From JAKEFM01 sp035695825 (GTDB lineage Bacteria; Planctomycetota; UBA1135; JAKEFM01), in the NCBI GenBank assembly GCA_035695825.1, contig DASRRH010000011.1, positions 248,001 to 312,000 of the forward strand: 64,000 nucleotides of DNA, given 5' to 3'. A program made the position numbers and the translations under genes. Positions 16,342 to 26,000 of the stretch are shown one piece after another (position 1 is the first letter of the stretch; each line of letters starts with the position of its first letter). The notes beneath the pieces were generated by a model. The model made no database searches and was not told where the DNA came from. It was given only the letters and a program-made list of their open reading frames with translations.

Positions 16342-16359
16342 TAGAATTCGACGCGTCGC

Positions 16360-17394
16360 TTGAAATCGAACCGGGTCCTCCCGCTCCTCTGGGTCGCCGC
16401 CGCCCTTCTCGGGGCGTGGACGCTCTACCGGTTCGTCGACTTCGTCCGGGGGAAGGTCCGCTACCTGACCCCCCTCGGGGACCGGGAGATCCGCGAGCCG
16501 CTGCGGGAGAAGGGGGGAGCCCCGAAGGCGCGGATCGCGAAGAACTGGCCCGACTACAAGAACACCTTCGAGCTCAACGTGACGGGGAAGGTGGCCGCGC
16601 CGCCCGCGACCGACGACATCGGCCCCCCTCTCCCCCCCGTGCGGGCCGTCACGCCCGTCGCGGACCTGCTCCGCGTGATCTACGTCATGTTCGACGCCGG
16701 GGACGCGACGGGGACGCGGGCGTTCAACCTCGGGGACTTCACCGGTCACTTCTGTTTCGTCCAGTACAAGGACCCGACCCTCGAGAAGACCGCCGAACCG
16801 CTCCTCACGGTCGGGGACAGGCTCCCCGACCCCCATGGGAACGTCCAGGTGAAGACGATCCTGGAGGATCGCGTCGCCTTCCTCCGGGGCGGAGGGGAGG
16901 AGGAGGAGGTCCCCGTCCACGAGTACGAGATCTCGGAGGAGCTCGTCCGCGGCGTCCTCATGGGGGGGGACGCGCCGGCGTCGCGTCCCGCATCGAGTCC
17001 CGGTTTGATCCACGCTCCCTCCCCTCCGGGCTGGCCCGCCCCGACGACGGAGATCCGGCCGAACGTCTGGAGGGTGGGGACCTCGGACGTCGAGGAGTGG
17101 ACCGCGCGGGGGAACGAGATCGTGGGGACGGGAGAGATCGCGGTGACGCCCCACTACCCGAAGGGGGCGTCCCAGGCCGACGGCCTCCGGATCAACTCGA
17201 TCCGCCCGGGCTCGGTCCTCGACGGCAAGGGCCTGAAGCCGGGCGACGTGATCAAGTCGATCAACGGGACGCCGGTGCGCTCGAAGGAGGGGGTGATCGA
17301 GTACGCGCAGTCGCACCCCGACCTGCGCTCCTTCACCCTCGAGATCGACCGGCTCGGCCGCCCCCTCACGCTCCAGTACTCCCTCCCGCGCTAG
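16360..17394 (+). CDS. GspC-like inner-membrane protein with HR and PDZ domains, copy 2
   Basis: This 344-residue paralogue of the preceding gene has the same order: transmembrane helix (LPLLWVAAALLGAWTLYRFVDF), Pro-rich linker, HR-like domain (LLTVGDRLPDPHGNVQVKTI, DRVAFLRGG) and PDZ domain (INSIRPGSVLDGKGLKPGDV). The linker and the segment between HR and PDZ differ most from copy 1, including a short insertion (PASRPASSPGL), while the PDZ is nearly identical. The start is fixed at TTG 16360 by the in-frame TAG at 16342. coaX begins 7 nt after the stop. The pair may have distinct partners, or one may be a spare copy kept similar by gene conversion. Confidence 0.75.
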   Translation: MKSNRVLPLLWVAAALLGAWTLYRFVDFVRGKVRYLTPLGDREIREPLREKGGAPKARIAKNWPDYKNTFELNVTGKVAAPPATDDIGPPLPPVRAVTPVADLLRVIYVMFDAGDATGTRAFNLGDFTGHFCFVQYKDPTLEKTAEPLLTVGDRLPDPHGNVQVKTILEDRVAFLRGGGEEEEVPVHEYEISEELVRGVLMGGDAPASRPASSPGLIHAPSPPGWPAPTTEIRPNVWRVGTSDVEEWTARGNEIVGTGEIAVTPHYPKGASQADGLRINSIRPGSVLDGKGLKPGDVIKSINGTPVRSKEGVIEYAQSHPDLRSFTLEIDRLGRPLTLQYSLPR

Positions 17395-17401
17395 GGGCGT
17401 C

Positions 17402-18133
17402 GTGTTCCTCTCGGGGAACCTCGGGAACACGAACGTCTCCCTCGCCCTCTTCGACGGGAAGACGCTCCTCGCCCGGGAGACCTGCGCCGCGGGCGACGAT
17501 CCCGCCCCTGCGCTCGAGCGGCTGCTCGGCGCCCGAGGCGTCGAGGCCTGCGGCTTCTGCTCCGTGAATCCGCCGCGCGAGGCGGCCTTCGAGGCGGCCG
17601 TCCGCCGGGTCGCTCGCGTGCGGGCGCTCCTCGTCGGGCGGGACGTTCCGGTCGGCCTCGAGGTGCGATGCCGGGAGCCCGGGCGCGTCGGGGTCGACCG
17701 GCTCGCCGCCGCGCGCGGCGCCCTCGCCCTCGAGCGATCCGACGCCGTGGTCGTCGACACGGGGACGGCGATCACGGTGAACGCAGTCACCGGGAAGGGG
17801 GTCTTCCTCGGCGGGGCGATCGTCCCCGGCTACCGCCTCGCCGCGCGCGCCCTCGCCGAGGGGACGGCCCTCCTCCCGTTCGTCGAGCCGGGGGAGGCGG
17901 GGAGCGCCCTCGGGCTCGACACGGCCGAGGCCGTCCGCGGGGGGCTCTTCTTCGGCATCCCCGGGCTCGTCGACGCCCTCGTCGAGGAGGTGGCGCGCGC
18001 GCTCGCCGCGGGGGCGCGGGTCCTCGCGACCGGCGGGGACGCGGCGCTCCTCGCCCGCCGCAGCCGCCGCGTCGGCGCCGTCGTCCCCGACCTGCTCCAC
18101 CTCGGCGTGCGCGCGATCTGCGCGGGGGCCTGA
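17402..18133 (+). CDS. coaX: Type III pantothenate kinase
   Basis: CoaX phosphorylates pantothenate as the first step of coenzyme A synthesis. It belongs to the actin-like ASKHA fold: the phosphate-binding motif GNLGNTNVSLALFDG is at residues 5-19, the catalytic region GVDRLAAARGA is near residue 99, and VVVDTGTAITVNAV follows as phosphate-2 motif, with GGAIVPGYRL and LATGGDAALL further on. The 243-residue length is normal. The GTG at 17402 follows the GspC-like gene closely, so the gene could be co-transcribed with it although function is unrelated. No separate BirA domain is attached. Confidence 0.93.
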   Translation: MFLSGNLGNTNVSLALFDGKTLLARETCAAGDDPAPALERLLGARGVEACGFCSVNPPREAAFEAAVRRVARVRALLVGRDVPVGLEVRCREPGRVGVDRLAAARGALALERSDAVVVDTGTAITVNAVTGKGVFLGGAIVPGYRLAARALAEGTALLPFVEPGEAGSALGLDTAEAVRGGLFFGIPGLVDALVEEVARALAAGARVLATGGDAALLARRSRRVGAVVPDLLHLGVRAICAGA

Positions 18134-18139
18134 TCGCCG

Positions 18140-18168
18140 TTGTCGGTTCCGGCGCGGGCGGCTATCGT
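18140..18168 (+). promoter_or_regulatory. Candidate promoter for pyrB, close to the start codon
   Basis: TTGTCG (18140-18145) and TATCGT (18163-18168) are 17 nt apart. Only 12 nt separate the -10 from the GTG at 18181, and no Shine-Dalgarno sequence exists, so a leaderless or nearly leaderless transcript is possible. Confidence 0.4.
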
Positions 18169-18180
18169 CCCTCGCTGCTC

Positions 18181-19506
18181 GTGAAGCGCGATCTCGTGTC
18201 GGTCGACGACCTCTCGAACGCGGAGATCGTCGCGCTGTTCCGGACGGTCGACGAGATGATCGCGCGGCCCCGCGAGTGGACCCACCTCGCGCCGGGAACC
18301 ATCCTCGCGAGCCTCTTCTACGAGCCCTCGACCCGGACGCGGCTCTCCTTCGAGGCCGCGATGCACCGCCTCGGCGGGGGGGTGGTCTCGGCCGCCGACA
18401 TGCGCTCCTCCTCCGCCTCGAAGGGGGAGTCGCTCGCGGACACGGTCCGCGTCGTCGGCGGAGCGTACGCGGACCTCCTCGTGCTCCGGCACCCGGCCGA
18501 GGGGGCGGCGCGCGTCGCGGCGCGGTACGCCTCGGTCCCCGTTGTCAACGCGGGGGACGGGTCCCACGAGCACCCTACCCAGACGATCTGCGACCTCTAC
18601 AGCCTGCACGCGGAAAAGGGGGGGATCGAGGGGCTCGACGTCGTCCTGTCGGGAGACCTCAAGTACTCGCGGACGGTTCACTCCTTCGCGTACGCCCTCG
18701 CGCGCTTCCGCGCGAACGTCGTCCTCATCCCGCACCGCGGCTTCGAGATGCCCGAGTACGTGATCCGCCGCCTGCGCGAGCGCTGCGGCAACGAGCCGCA
18801 GCGGCTCGAGGCGGACGACTTCCGCTCGATCGCGGGGAGCGCCGACGCCGTCTACTTCACGCCGCAGCGGCCGCACCAGCTCTCCCTCTTCACGGAGGCC
18901 GACCGCGTCGCGATCAGCAAGCTCGACGCCCTCTACGTCACGCGCCCGCAGCGGGAGCGGTTCTTGGAGGGGGAGTCGGCCCCGTCCGTCCGGATCGACC
19001 GGGAGGCCCTCTCCGGCGCGCGGTTCAAGGACACCTTCGTCATGCACCCGCTGCCGCGGGTGAACGAGATCTCCTACGACCTCGACCAGGACCCGAGGAG
19101 CCTCTACTTCAAGCAGGCGGCGAGGGGAGTGCCCGTGCGGATGGCGCTCCTCGCCTTCCTCCTCGGCCGGGTCGACCTGGGCGCGGCCCCGCCTCCGCCG
19201 GAGCTCTCCTCCGAGCGCGTCCGGGGCCGCCTCGGCATGGGGTGCCCCAACGCGACCTGCATCACCACGCTCGAGTCGAACTACCTCGAGCCGGAGTTCC
19301 TCGTCGACTCGCGCGCCCCCTTCGCGGCCTCTTGCGCGTTCTGCGAGACCTCGGTCGTCCCCGTCCTCGTCGGCTGCGCGAGCACGCGGGTCTTCCACCG
19401 CCACAATTCCTCCGACGTCCGGAGGATCAAGGCGGAGCACCTCGTCCTCTTCGCGAGCGAGGAGCAGGCGCGCGGCTCGGGCTTCGCCGCGGCCGCGCGG
19501 CCCTGA
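18181..19506 (+). CDS. pyrB: Aspartate carbamoyltransferase fused to a PyrI-type zinc domain
   Basis: PyrB joins carbamoyl phosphate and aspartate in pyrimidine synthesis. Carbamoyl-phosphate motifs are complete: FYEPSTRTRLSFE (STRT at 50-53), SSSASKGES with the mobile-loop lysine, SHEHPTQTICDL and VMHPLPRVNEI. After a normal-length catalytic chain the protein continues to 441 residues. This extension has GMGCPNATCITT and ASCAFCE about 25 residues later. The C-x4-C plus C-x2-C layout and the CPN-xx-CI wording match the zinc domain of the regulatory chain PyrI (CPNxxCI...CxYCE). The nucleotide-binding half of PyrI is not visible. Fused PyrB/PyrI proteins are known in Thermotoga. The GTG at 18181 matches the family start MKRDL. 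Confidence 0.92.
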   Translation: MKRDLVSVDDLSNAEIVALFRTVDEMIARPREWTHLAPGTILASLFYEPSTRTRLSFEAAMHRLGGGVVSAADMRSSSASKGESLADTVRVVGGAYADLLVLRHPAEGAARVAARYASVPVVNAGDGSHEHPTQTICDLYSLHAEKGGIEGLDVVLSGDLKYSRTVHSFAYALARFRANVVLIPHRGFEMPEYVIRRLRERCGNEPQRLEADDFRSIAGSADAVYFTPQRPHQLSLFTEADRVAISKLDALYVTRPQRERFLEGESAPSVRIDREALSGARFKDTFVMHPLPRVNEISYDLDQDPRSLYFKQAARGVPVRMALLAFLLGRVDLGAAPPPPELSSERVRGRLGMGCPNATCITTLESNYLEPEFLVDSRAPFAASCAFCETSVVPVLVGCASTRVFHRHNSSDVRRIKAEHLVLFASEEQARGSGFAAAARP

Positions 19507-19645
19507 TCGGCCGGGTGGGGACGGGCGTGCGGGGGCGCACGAGGGGCGGGCAGGCCCGCACGGTCGGACGAAGGGGGGGGACGGGCGACCTGCCTCGGCG
19601 CGCCGCAGGCGGGGGGGAGCCCGTCCGCGCGCGCCGGCATCCGAT

Positions 19646-19675
19646 TTGACAGTTCCAAGGGCCTTTCCTTATAAG
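19646..19675 (+). promoter_or_regulatory. Strong sigma70-like promoter for the surface lipoprotein run
   Basis: TTGACA (19646-19651) is a perfect -35. TATAAG (19670-19675) follows after 18 nt, or TTATAA (19669-19674) after 17. The site stands out as AT-rich in a 259-nt gap between pyrB and the first lipoprotein gene, leaving a leader of about 85 nt. The rest of the gap shows nothing recognisable. Confidence 0.75.
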
Positions 19676-19765
19676 ATTCCAGCGGCTCGGCGCGGGCGCG
19701 CGGGGAGGCCCCGTAGTCCGGGGCGGTTCCCCCCGTTTCGCGCCGCGGCCCCCGAGGACACGATC

Positions 19766-22700
19766 ATGGTCCCTTCCCATCCCCGACGGGTCGTCGCGGG
19801 CCTCTTCCTCGGTCTCCTCTCCCTCCCCGCCTGCGGTGGCGGAGGCGGCGGCGGAGGGGGGGGCGGTTCGGGCGGCGGCCTCGGCCTCCTCGAAGTGCGC
19901 TGGGGCCGGGTCGCCGAGATCCGCGACGCCGCCCAGAACCTCGTCGCGCGCGAGAAGGTCGTCGAGGAGGGGATCCAGAACGACCTCCTCTCCTACGAGG
20001 TGACGACGAACGCGATCACGGGGACGACGACCGTCCGGATCCTCTCCTCGCAGGGGACGCCCCCGTTCGACGCCGCCTTCGCCGCGCTCGACGACCAGCT
20101 CGGGTTCGTCGTCCCGAAGACGGTGACCTCGCCCCCGCCCTACTCGATGGTGCCGCGCAACGCCGTCGCGCTGCTCCGGTTCAATCAGCCCGTCAAGGCG
20201 AACTCGATCACTCCCCAGACGATCCGCGTGTTCGAGGGGGTGCCCGCCCAGCAGCAGGTCGAGGTTCTGCTCCGGCTCGATCCGAGCGACGCCCGAAACG
20301 TGATCGTCGAGCCGACCGTGAGCGCGCTCCAGAGCGAGCTCACGGGGCTCGCGGTGAACGCGTTCGGGTTCCCCCCCGCGACGACGACGGTGACCCCGAA
20401 CCTCCAGCTCCGCATCCCGACGGTCAAGGACCCGGCGAGCGGTCAGACGACGCTCCTCCGGGCCGCGTCGGGCTCCTCCCCGGAGGACGACGATCCCTCG
20501 GACGGGCCCGACCTCGTGCGCACCTTCCGGTCGGGGGGAGCGACCGCCGCGACCGGAGACCCGAACAACGGCTTCGTCCTCGACCTCGTCCCGCCGACGA
20601 TCGTCGGCGTCCAGAGCGTCACCGTCTGCGGGGTGAGCCCCGTCTCGGACCTGCGCCGGCAGCTCTCGATCGGGTTCGCGAACGGCAACTGCGTCGTCGC
20701 GCCGGAGGTCGGGGACGTCGTCAAGCAGGGGACCGCCCTCGGGCTCGTCGTCGGGACGACCGGATCGATCAGCCCGTGCGCCCCCCCCTCGTTCCCCATC
20801 CCGCAGGTCTTGGTCGAGCTGATCTCGTTCGACGGGGACGGGGACGCGATCGAGCTCGGGACGGGGGCGGCCGAGTACAACCTCCCCTTCAAGCAGACGG
20901 ACATCCCGGGGTGCTTCGTCACCTTCATTCCCGAGCCGACCTCGCCGGGAGGCGGCGCTCCGGCCGGGGTCGACCCGCTCTCGGTCGCGCGGGTGCGCTT
21001 CAGCGAGCCGATGGACCCCGACTCCGTGCGCCCCTTCGACACTCTGACCTTGACCCTCAGCGCCCCTCCGGTGGGCGGAGTCGACGCCCTCCCTCCGAAC
21101 GCCTTCGTCGTCGGCGATCTCTCCTCCTCGGCGGACCTGAAGGAGTTCACCTTCGTTCCCTCGCTCCCGATCCCCCACGCGGCGAACGGGTCCGAGAGCC
21201 GCCACGTCCGCGTGACGACGGGGCTCTCGGGCGTGCGCGACCTCTCCGGGAACGCTCTCGCGATCTCCGCCTTCGACTTCGACTTCTCTCTTTCCCCGAC
21301 GGCTCCGGCGGCGAGCACGGGGGGGTTCGCGCTCCGGTTCAACGCCTTGAACGAGACGGACTTCAACCTCGGCCCTGCGGACCTGGCCGGGAGCCCGCCG
21401 ACCGCGGAGGCAGGAAAGCCCGACTACGGGGGACAGGTCGTCCTCGACGCGGTGAAGAAGGAGCTCCGCGGGCGGCCGGTCGCCCGGTTCTCGAAGGCGG
21501 CGGACACGGGAAACGCCTTCGTGGGGGGCGCCCCCACGCAGTGGCCGTTCCCGATCCTGACCCCCCTCACCTCCTTCGGGAGCCGCCTCATGACCTGCGT
21601 CCGGCACGTCGACGTCGGCTTCTCCGGGGGCGAGAAGAACGAGATGAACCTCGACGTGGAAGGGATGGCATGGTCCCCGTTCCAGATCACCCAGTTCCCG
21701 GTGGCGCCGCCGCCCGGATCGGGCGCGCCCAACATCGTCACGGCCGACACCCTCCCGCGCTTCAAGATCGAGCTTGCGCACTCCTACTACTTCCCCGACG
21801 AGATGCTCGACCTCGAGAGCAATCTCGCCGTGTTCGGGAACTCCGGGCTCGACTGCTCGAAGTTCAATCCGACCCTGGTCCCGACGGGCGGGCCGAGCGG
21901 GAACCCGGTCGGCGGGATCGGGAACCCCTTCTACTTCTGGTTCTGGAACTCCGACCCGGCCGTCGGACCCGTCGGCGTCACGGGCCAGACCTATCCGGAG
22001 GAGAGCCCTCCGGCTCCCCCGGCCGGCTACAGGACGGTGTGCGACGCATCCCCCTACGTGATCAACCCGGTGGATCTCTTCCAGGCGCCGTCGGGCCGTT
22101 TCTTCCTCCCTTATCCCCCTTTCCAGAATACCTACACCTGGCGGGACTCGGGATTCCCCTTCGCGCGCAAGGGGGCCCCGAACGGCAACGGCGTGGAGCC
22201 CGGCCGGTGGAGCCAGGTCCTCCCCCCTCCGACGCCGGCCTTCTACGGAGCGGGCCAAGTCCCCTCCGTCGCGCTCCCGCTCCTCGTCCAGTGCAAGTCC
22301 TATCCGCCGTCCGGCCCGAGCTCGACCCTCAACGTGAACGGGCTGCAGATCAGCCTCATGATCAACAGCTCGATCATCCCGAATTTCCGCCTCTTCACGA
22401 CGGGGGGATTCAACACGTCGGGGACCCTCGTGCAGCGGAATCCCGACAACGGGAACATCCCCCTCGGAGGCTTCAACCCGAACTCGACCCCGCCCGGCCA
22501 GGCGACCGGCGCCCCCGGCCAGACGGGAACCTGCGGTCCCGAGTTCTACTGGGCGAACCTCGACTTCGTCGTGCGCGTGACCCGCTCCTTCACCCACTGG
22601 TTCGACCTCGGCGCGCCTTCCGTCGTCGGCGCCCCGATCTTCGCGACGCCGGTCGCCGAGCCGCGGGGGGGGGACCAGCCGGCCGGGACGAAGGTGCTCG

Positions 22701-23032
22701 TCGAGTACCGCGGCGCGACCACCGTGAGCGGGACCTGCGCCGCGACGCCGCCGACCTGCGACCCCCTCACGGACGCATCCAAGGCGAACATCTACGGGAT
22801 CTACATCCTCGGCACGGGGACGCCGCCGAACCAGGGGCTGTCGACCCAGATCACGGGGGTCGTCCCCCCCTTCGCCACCGGCAATCAGGCCTCCGTCCTC
22901 CCCGAGTGGACGCCGGACATCACGCGCCTGAACGGGAAGCGCTACCTCCAGATGCGCTTCACCTTCGTGAACAACATCGCCACGGGGGAGGTCCCGACCC
23001 TCTCCTCGCTCGGCGTGGCCTTTGTGAGATAA
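19766..23032 (+). CDS. Large surface lipoprotein with Ig-like (Big_5/SbsA-type) domains, member 1
   Basis: This 1088-residue lipoprotein has a signal peptide ending in the lipobox LSLPAC (C23), followed by a poly-Gly spacer. At least two bacterial Ig-like domains of the Big_5/SbsA type can be read. One near residues 120-220 contains ALLRFNQPVKANSITPQTIR; one near 405-530 contains ARVRFSEPMDPDSVRP and ends VRDLSGNALAISAF. The C-terminal 450 residues have no recognised domain but share a closing pattern with the three related proteins (VLVEYRGATTVSG, YLQMRFTFVNN, late VPTLSSLGVAFV). Function is unknown; a surface or matrix role is inference. ATG 19766 is preceded by GAGGA 7 nt away and matches the lipoprotein signal; the frame extends upstream without similarity. 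Confidence 0.82.
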   Translation: MVPSHPRRVVAGLFLGLLSLPACGGGGGGGGGGGSGGGLGLLEVRWGRVAEIRDAAQNLVAREKVVEEGIQNDLLSYEVTTNAITGTTTVRILSSQGTPPFDAAFAALDDQLGFVVPKTVTSPPPYSMVPRNAVALLRFNQPVKANSITPQTIRVFEGVPAQQQVEVLLRLDPSDARNVIVEPTVSALQSELTGLAVNAFGFPPATTTVTPNLQLRIPTVKDPASGQTTLLRAASGSSPEDDDPSDGPDLVRTFRSGGATAATGDPNNGFVLDLVPPTIVGVQSVTVCGVSPVSDLRRQLSIGFANGNCVVAPEVGDVVKQGTALGLVVGTTGSISPCAPPSFPIPQVLVELISFDGDGDAIELGTGAAEYNLPFKQTDIPGCFVTFIPEPTSPGGGAPAGVDPLSVARVRFSEPMDPDSVRPFDTLTLTLSAPPVGGVDALPPNAFVVGDLSSSADLKEFTFVPSLPIPHAANGSESRHVRVTTGLSGVRDLSGNALAISAFDFDFSLSPTAPAASTGGFALRFNALNETDFNLGPADLAGSPPTAEAGKPDYGGQVVLDAVKKELRGRPVARFSKAADTGNAFVGGAPTQWPFPILTPLTSFGSRLMTCVRHVDVGFSGGEKNEMNLDVEGMAWSPFQITQFPVAPPPGSGAPNIVTADTLPRFKIELAHSYYFPDEMLDLESNLAVFGNSGLDCSKFNPTLVPTGGPSGNPVGGIGNPFYFWFWNSDPAVGPVGVTGQTYPEESPPAPPAGYRTVCDASPYVINPVDLFQAPSGRFFLPYPPFQNTYTWRDSGFPFARKGAPNGNGVEPGRWSQVLPPPTPAFYGAGQVPSVALPLLVQCKSYPPSGPSSTLNVNGLQISLMINSSIIPNFRLFTTGGFNTSGTLVQRNPDNGNIPLGGFNPNSTPPGQATGAPGQTGTCGPEFYWANLDFVVRVTRSFTHWFDLGAPSVVGAPIFATPVAEPRGGDQPAGTKVLVEYRGATTVSGTCAATPPTCDPLTDASKANIYGIYILGTGTPPNQGLSTQITGVVPPFATGNQASVLPEWTPDITRLNGKRYLQMRFTFVNNIATGEVPTLSSLGVAFVR

Positions 23033-23072
23033 GCCCCGCAGGCCCGCCCCCGCGGCGGGGGAAGACCGTCCC

Positions 23073-26000
23073 ATGCCTCGTCTCCGGAGCCCGAGAGGTC
23101 CTCTCTTCGTCGTCGCGTCGTTCCTCCTCGCCGCCTGCTCGGGCGGCGGCGGAGGGGGCGCCGGGGGTGGCCCCTTCGTCCTGACGGGGACCAACGTCTC
23201 GAACAACGTCGTCTGGCCCCTGAACCGGGCGATCGTCTTCACCTTCTCCCACCGGGTCGACCCCGCCACCGTCGACTTCGCCTCGGTCCCGATCACCTCC
23301 GCCGCCTCCCCGCCGGTCACGGGGACGTTTTTCGTCGACCCCTGCTCGGACGGGTCGGTCGTCGTCTTCCAGCCGGACTGTCCGAGCAACGACGCCCTCG
23401 ACGACGGAGGGTTGAAGCCGGGGGGCGTGAACTACACCCTGACGGTCCGCTCGGGCGCGGGGCCGAACGTGATCCAGGACACGGGGGGCAAGCGCCTCGC
23501 GTCGGGCATCACCGTCAACTTCAAGAGCCCGACCCCCCCGGTCGAGCAGCCCCTCATCGACCCGCAGCCCGCCGGGCCTCCCGTCCCTTCCCCGCTGGGG
23601 CTGGCGTCGATCGGGCTCAACACCTTCACCGCCCCGGTCAACCCGATCCTCGTCACCTTCGACCAGCCGGTCGATCCGCGTTCCTCGAACCTGAACGCGC
23701 AGACCCCCTCCCCCGCGGTCCAGCTCCAGTTCGAGGACCCCCCCTTCTCGGGCGCCTGGATCCTCGTCCCCTCCACGCTCACCCTCGTCTCGAACTGCGT
23801 CCCGCAGCTCGGGCCCACCGCCCCCTGTCCCTTCGCCGAGAACGCGACGATCGCGATCGCGCCGACCGGGATCCTGCCGCAGGGGCGGAACGCGCGCGTG
23901 GTCGTCAAGGCCGGCTTCCGAGACATCGGCGGCGCGATCGGACAGCAGACGAACCAGGACACGGTGCTCGCCCTCTTCCCGATCGAGGCGGCCGATCCCG
24001 CGCCGGGGGAGGGGGACGCGTTCCACGAGGAGTTCGACGACACCGCGAATCGGGACGCGACCTCCCCGCTCACGATCACGACCGGTTCCACGACCGCCCC
24101 TCTCGCCGAGTGGGGGAACGGCGTCCTCCGCGCGCGCGAGGCGTTCCCGGCGCCCCTCCTGTCCGGAGCGGCGCAATTCAACCTCAACGTGGCGAGCGGG
24201 CCGCCGCTCATCCTCGACACGACGCTCGACCAGCTCACGGGCACCGACGGGAACGGCGCGCCCGCCCTTCTCAACGTGACGGGCGGCGTCGTCAACCTCC
24301 ACAACCTGACGGTGCAGGCCGGCGGGAGGATCGACGGTCAGGGCCCCAATCCCCTCGTGTTCAACTGCACGGGGAGCGTGACCATCGGAGGGGCCTCGCC
24401 CGCCGCGGCGGCCGTGATCAACGTCGACGGCGACCTCGGGACGGACGTCCTCCCCAATTCGGCCGACGTGACGCAGCCCGGAGCGCCGGGGGAGTGCGGC
24501 GGCGGGAAGGGGGGCGACTCGAGTCCGGACAACGAGCAGTCCTCCCAGCGCGGCGGGGACGGCGCCGGGCCCGGAAACCTCCCGGGTCTCGGCGGGCGCG
24601 GAGGCCACTCCTGCTTCGGGACGGTGGGGGCGGAGAATCGCCGCGGCGCGGGAGGTGGAGGGGGATCCTTCGCGACCGCCGCGGCTGCCGGAGGGGGCCC
24701 GGGAGGGCCCCAGGGCACGGACGCGTTGACGGGTTCCGGGGGGGCGACGGGCGGGGACGTCGGGCCGACGGCGTTCGCGAACGCCATCGCGGGGGACGAG
24801 TTCTTCGGGCTCAAGCTCGTCAATCCCGGCGGGACGATCCTCGTCGGAGAACTCGCTTCCCTGCGCGGAGGCTCGGGCGGCGGCGCGGGAGGCGACTCGG
24901 TCGCGGGGGGGGTCTTCCCGAACCCGGCCTTCGCCTCCGGGGGGATCACCGGGGACAAGCAGGGCGGGCGCGGCGGCGGCGGCGGGGGAGTCCTCGTCAT
25001 CCGATGCGTCGGCGCCTTTACACTCAACGCGACGGGCGTCCTCAGCGCCAAGGGCGGCGGAGGAGGGGACGGCGAGAGCACGTCCGGGATCTCCCCGCCG
25101 AACCGCATCGGCGGCGGCGGGGGGGGCGGCTCGGGCGGGATGGTGGTCATCGAGTCGCTCACCTCGATCACGATCGCGACGGGGGTCGCGAACAACGAGC
25201 GCATCCGGGTGAAGGGGGGCGCGGGGGGCCTCGGCGCGGGGACGACCGCGAATGCGGGAGGGGTGGGCGGGGATGGGATCGTCCAGCTCAACACCCCGAC
25301 CGTGAACGGGACCGGCCAGCCCACGGTGATCTCGGGCGCCACGCCGGTCACGTCCCTCCCGACCAATACCGCGGACATTCTCCCCGCGGCGGTCCACCTG
25401 ATCCTGCCGGCCTTCTCCCGGATCAGCCGGGCCCGCACGAGGTGGATCAACACGGGGTTCACGACCCTCGGGAACGCCGGAGGCCCCTTCTACGAGTGGG
25501 TCGTTTCCTCCCCGCCGGGGTCTGTCCCGAACGATCCGACCAACGGCGACTACCCCCTCCTCGACGCGACGGGGGCCGTGCGAGCCAGCGCGGGCTCCGT
25601 CGTCAATCCGCCGGCGATCTCCGTCGGGGACGTGCCGATCGGCTCCGTCGGCCTCCAGTCGATCACGATCCCGCTCGCGGCGCTCTCGGCGGCGGGATTC
25701 CTCAACCCGGCGGCGATGCGCGGGTTCGAGCTGAACCCGAACACGGGGCAGGCTGCGCAGACGTTCACGATCGTCTCGGGGACGACGAGTGGAACGAACG
25801 CGGTCTTCTCGACCGACCCGGCCGACGGCGCGATGACGGGGGTCCTCCCCGTCGCCGCGACGACGCCGGTCGCGATCGCCCCGCGGTTCTTCCTCGTCCG
25901 GACGGCCGGGGTCGAGAACGCCCTCCCGACCGGTGCGACGGTCAGGGTCCTCTTCGAAGGGGCGACGAGCGTCTCGTCGACCGGCGTCGTGAGCGGATCG

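Larger units (their letters stand above)
15201..17394 (+). repeat. Tandem gene duplication of about 1.1 kb units
   Basis: Two direct units, about 15201-16254 and 16321-17394, each hold an upstream hairpin, a shared GACGCGTCGCTTGAA start context and a GspC-like gene. Similarity is highest at the 5' end and in the last 130 nt (16127-16253 against 17267-17393, only a few differences), and lower in the linker around residues 75-95 and 190-230. Confidence 0.9.

Noticed and set aside
13480..17790. Very long open frame on the minus strand opposite the peptidase, GspC-like and coaX genes
   Set aside because: It is antisense to clearly coding DNA, very rich in Arg, Gly and Pro, and has no recognisable domain. 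High GC removes stop codons in shadow frames.
19427..23389. Long minus-strand open frame opposite pyrB and lipoprotein member 1
   Set aside because: Composition is that of a shadow frame (Arg/Gly/Asp/Val repeats) and no start context or family motif is present.
24480..25310. Gly-rich repeats in lipoprotein member 2 as a PE_PGRS-like protein or a CRISPR-like array
   Set aside because: There is no PE domain, repeats are irregular codon-level GGC/GGG runs inside one open frame, and no spacer periodicity or cas gene exists.
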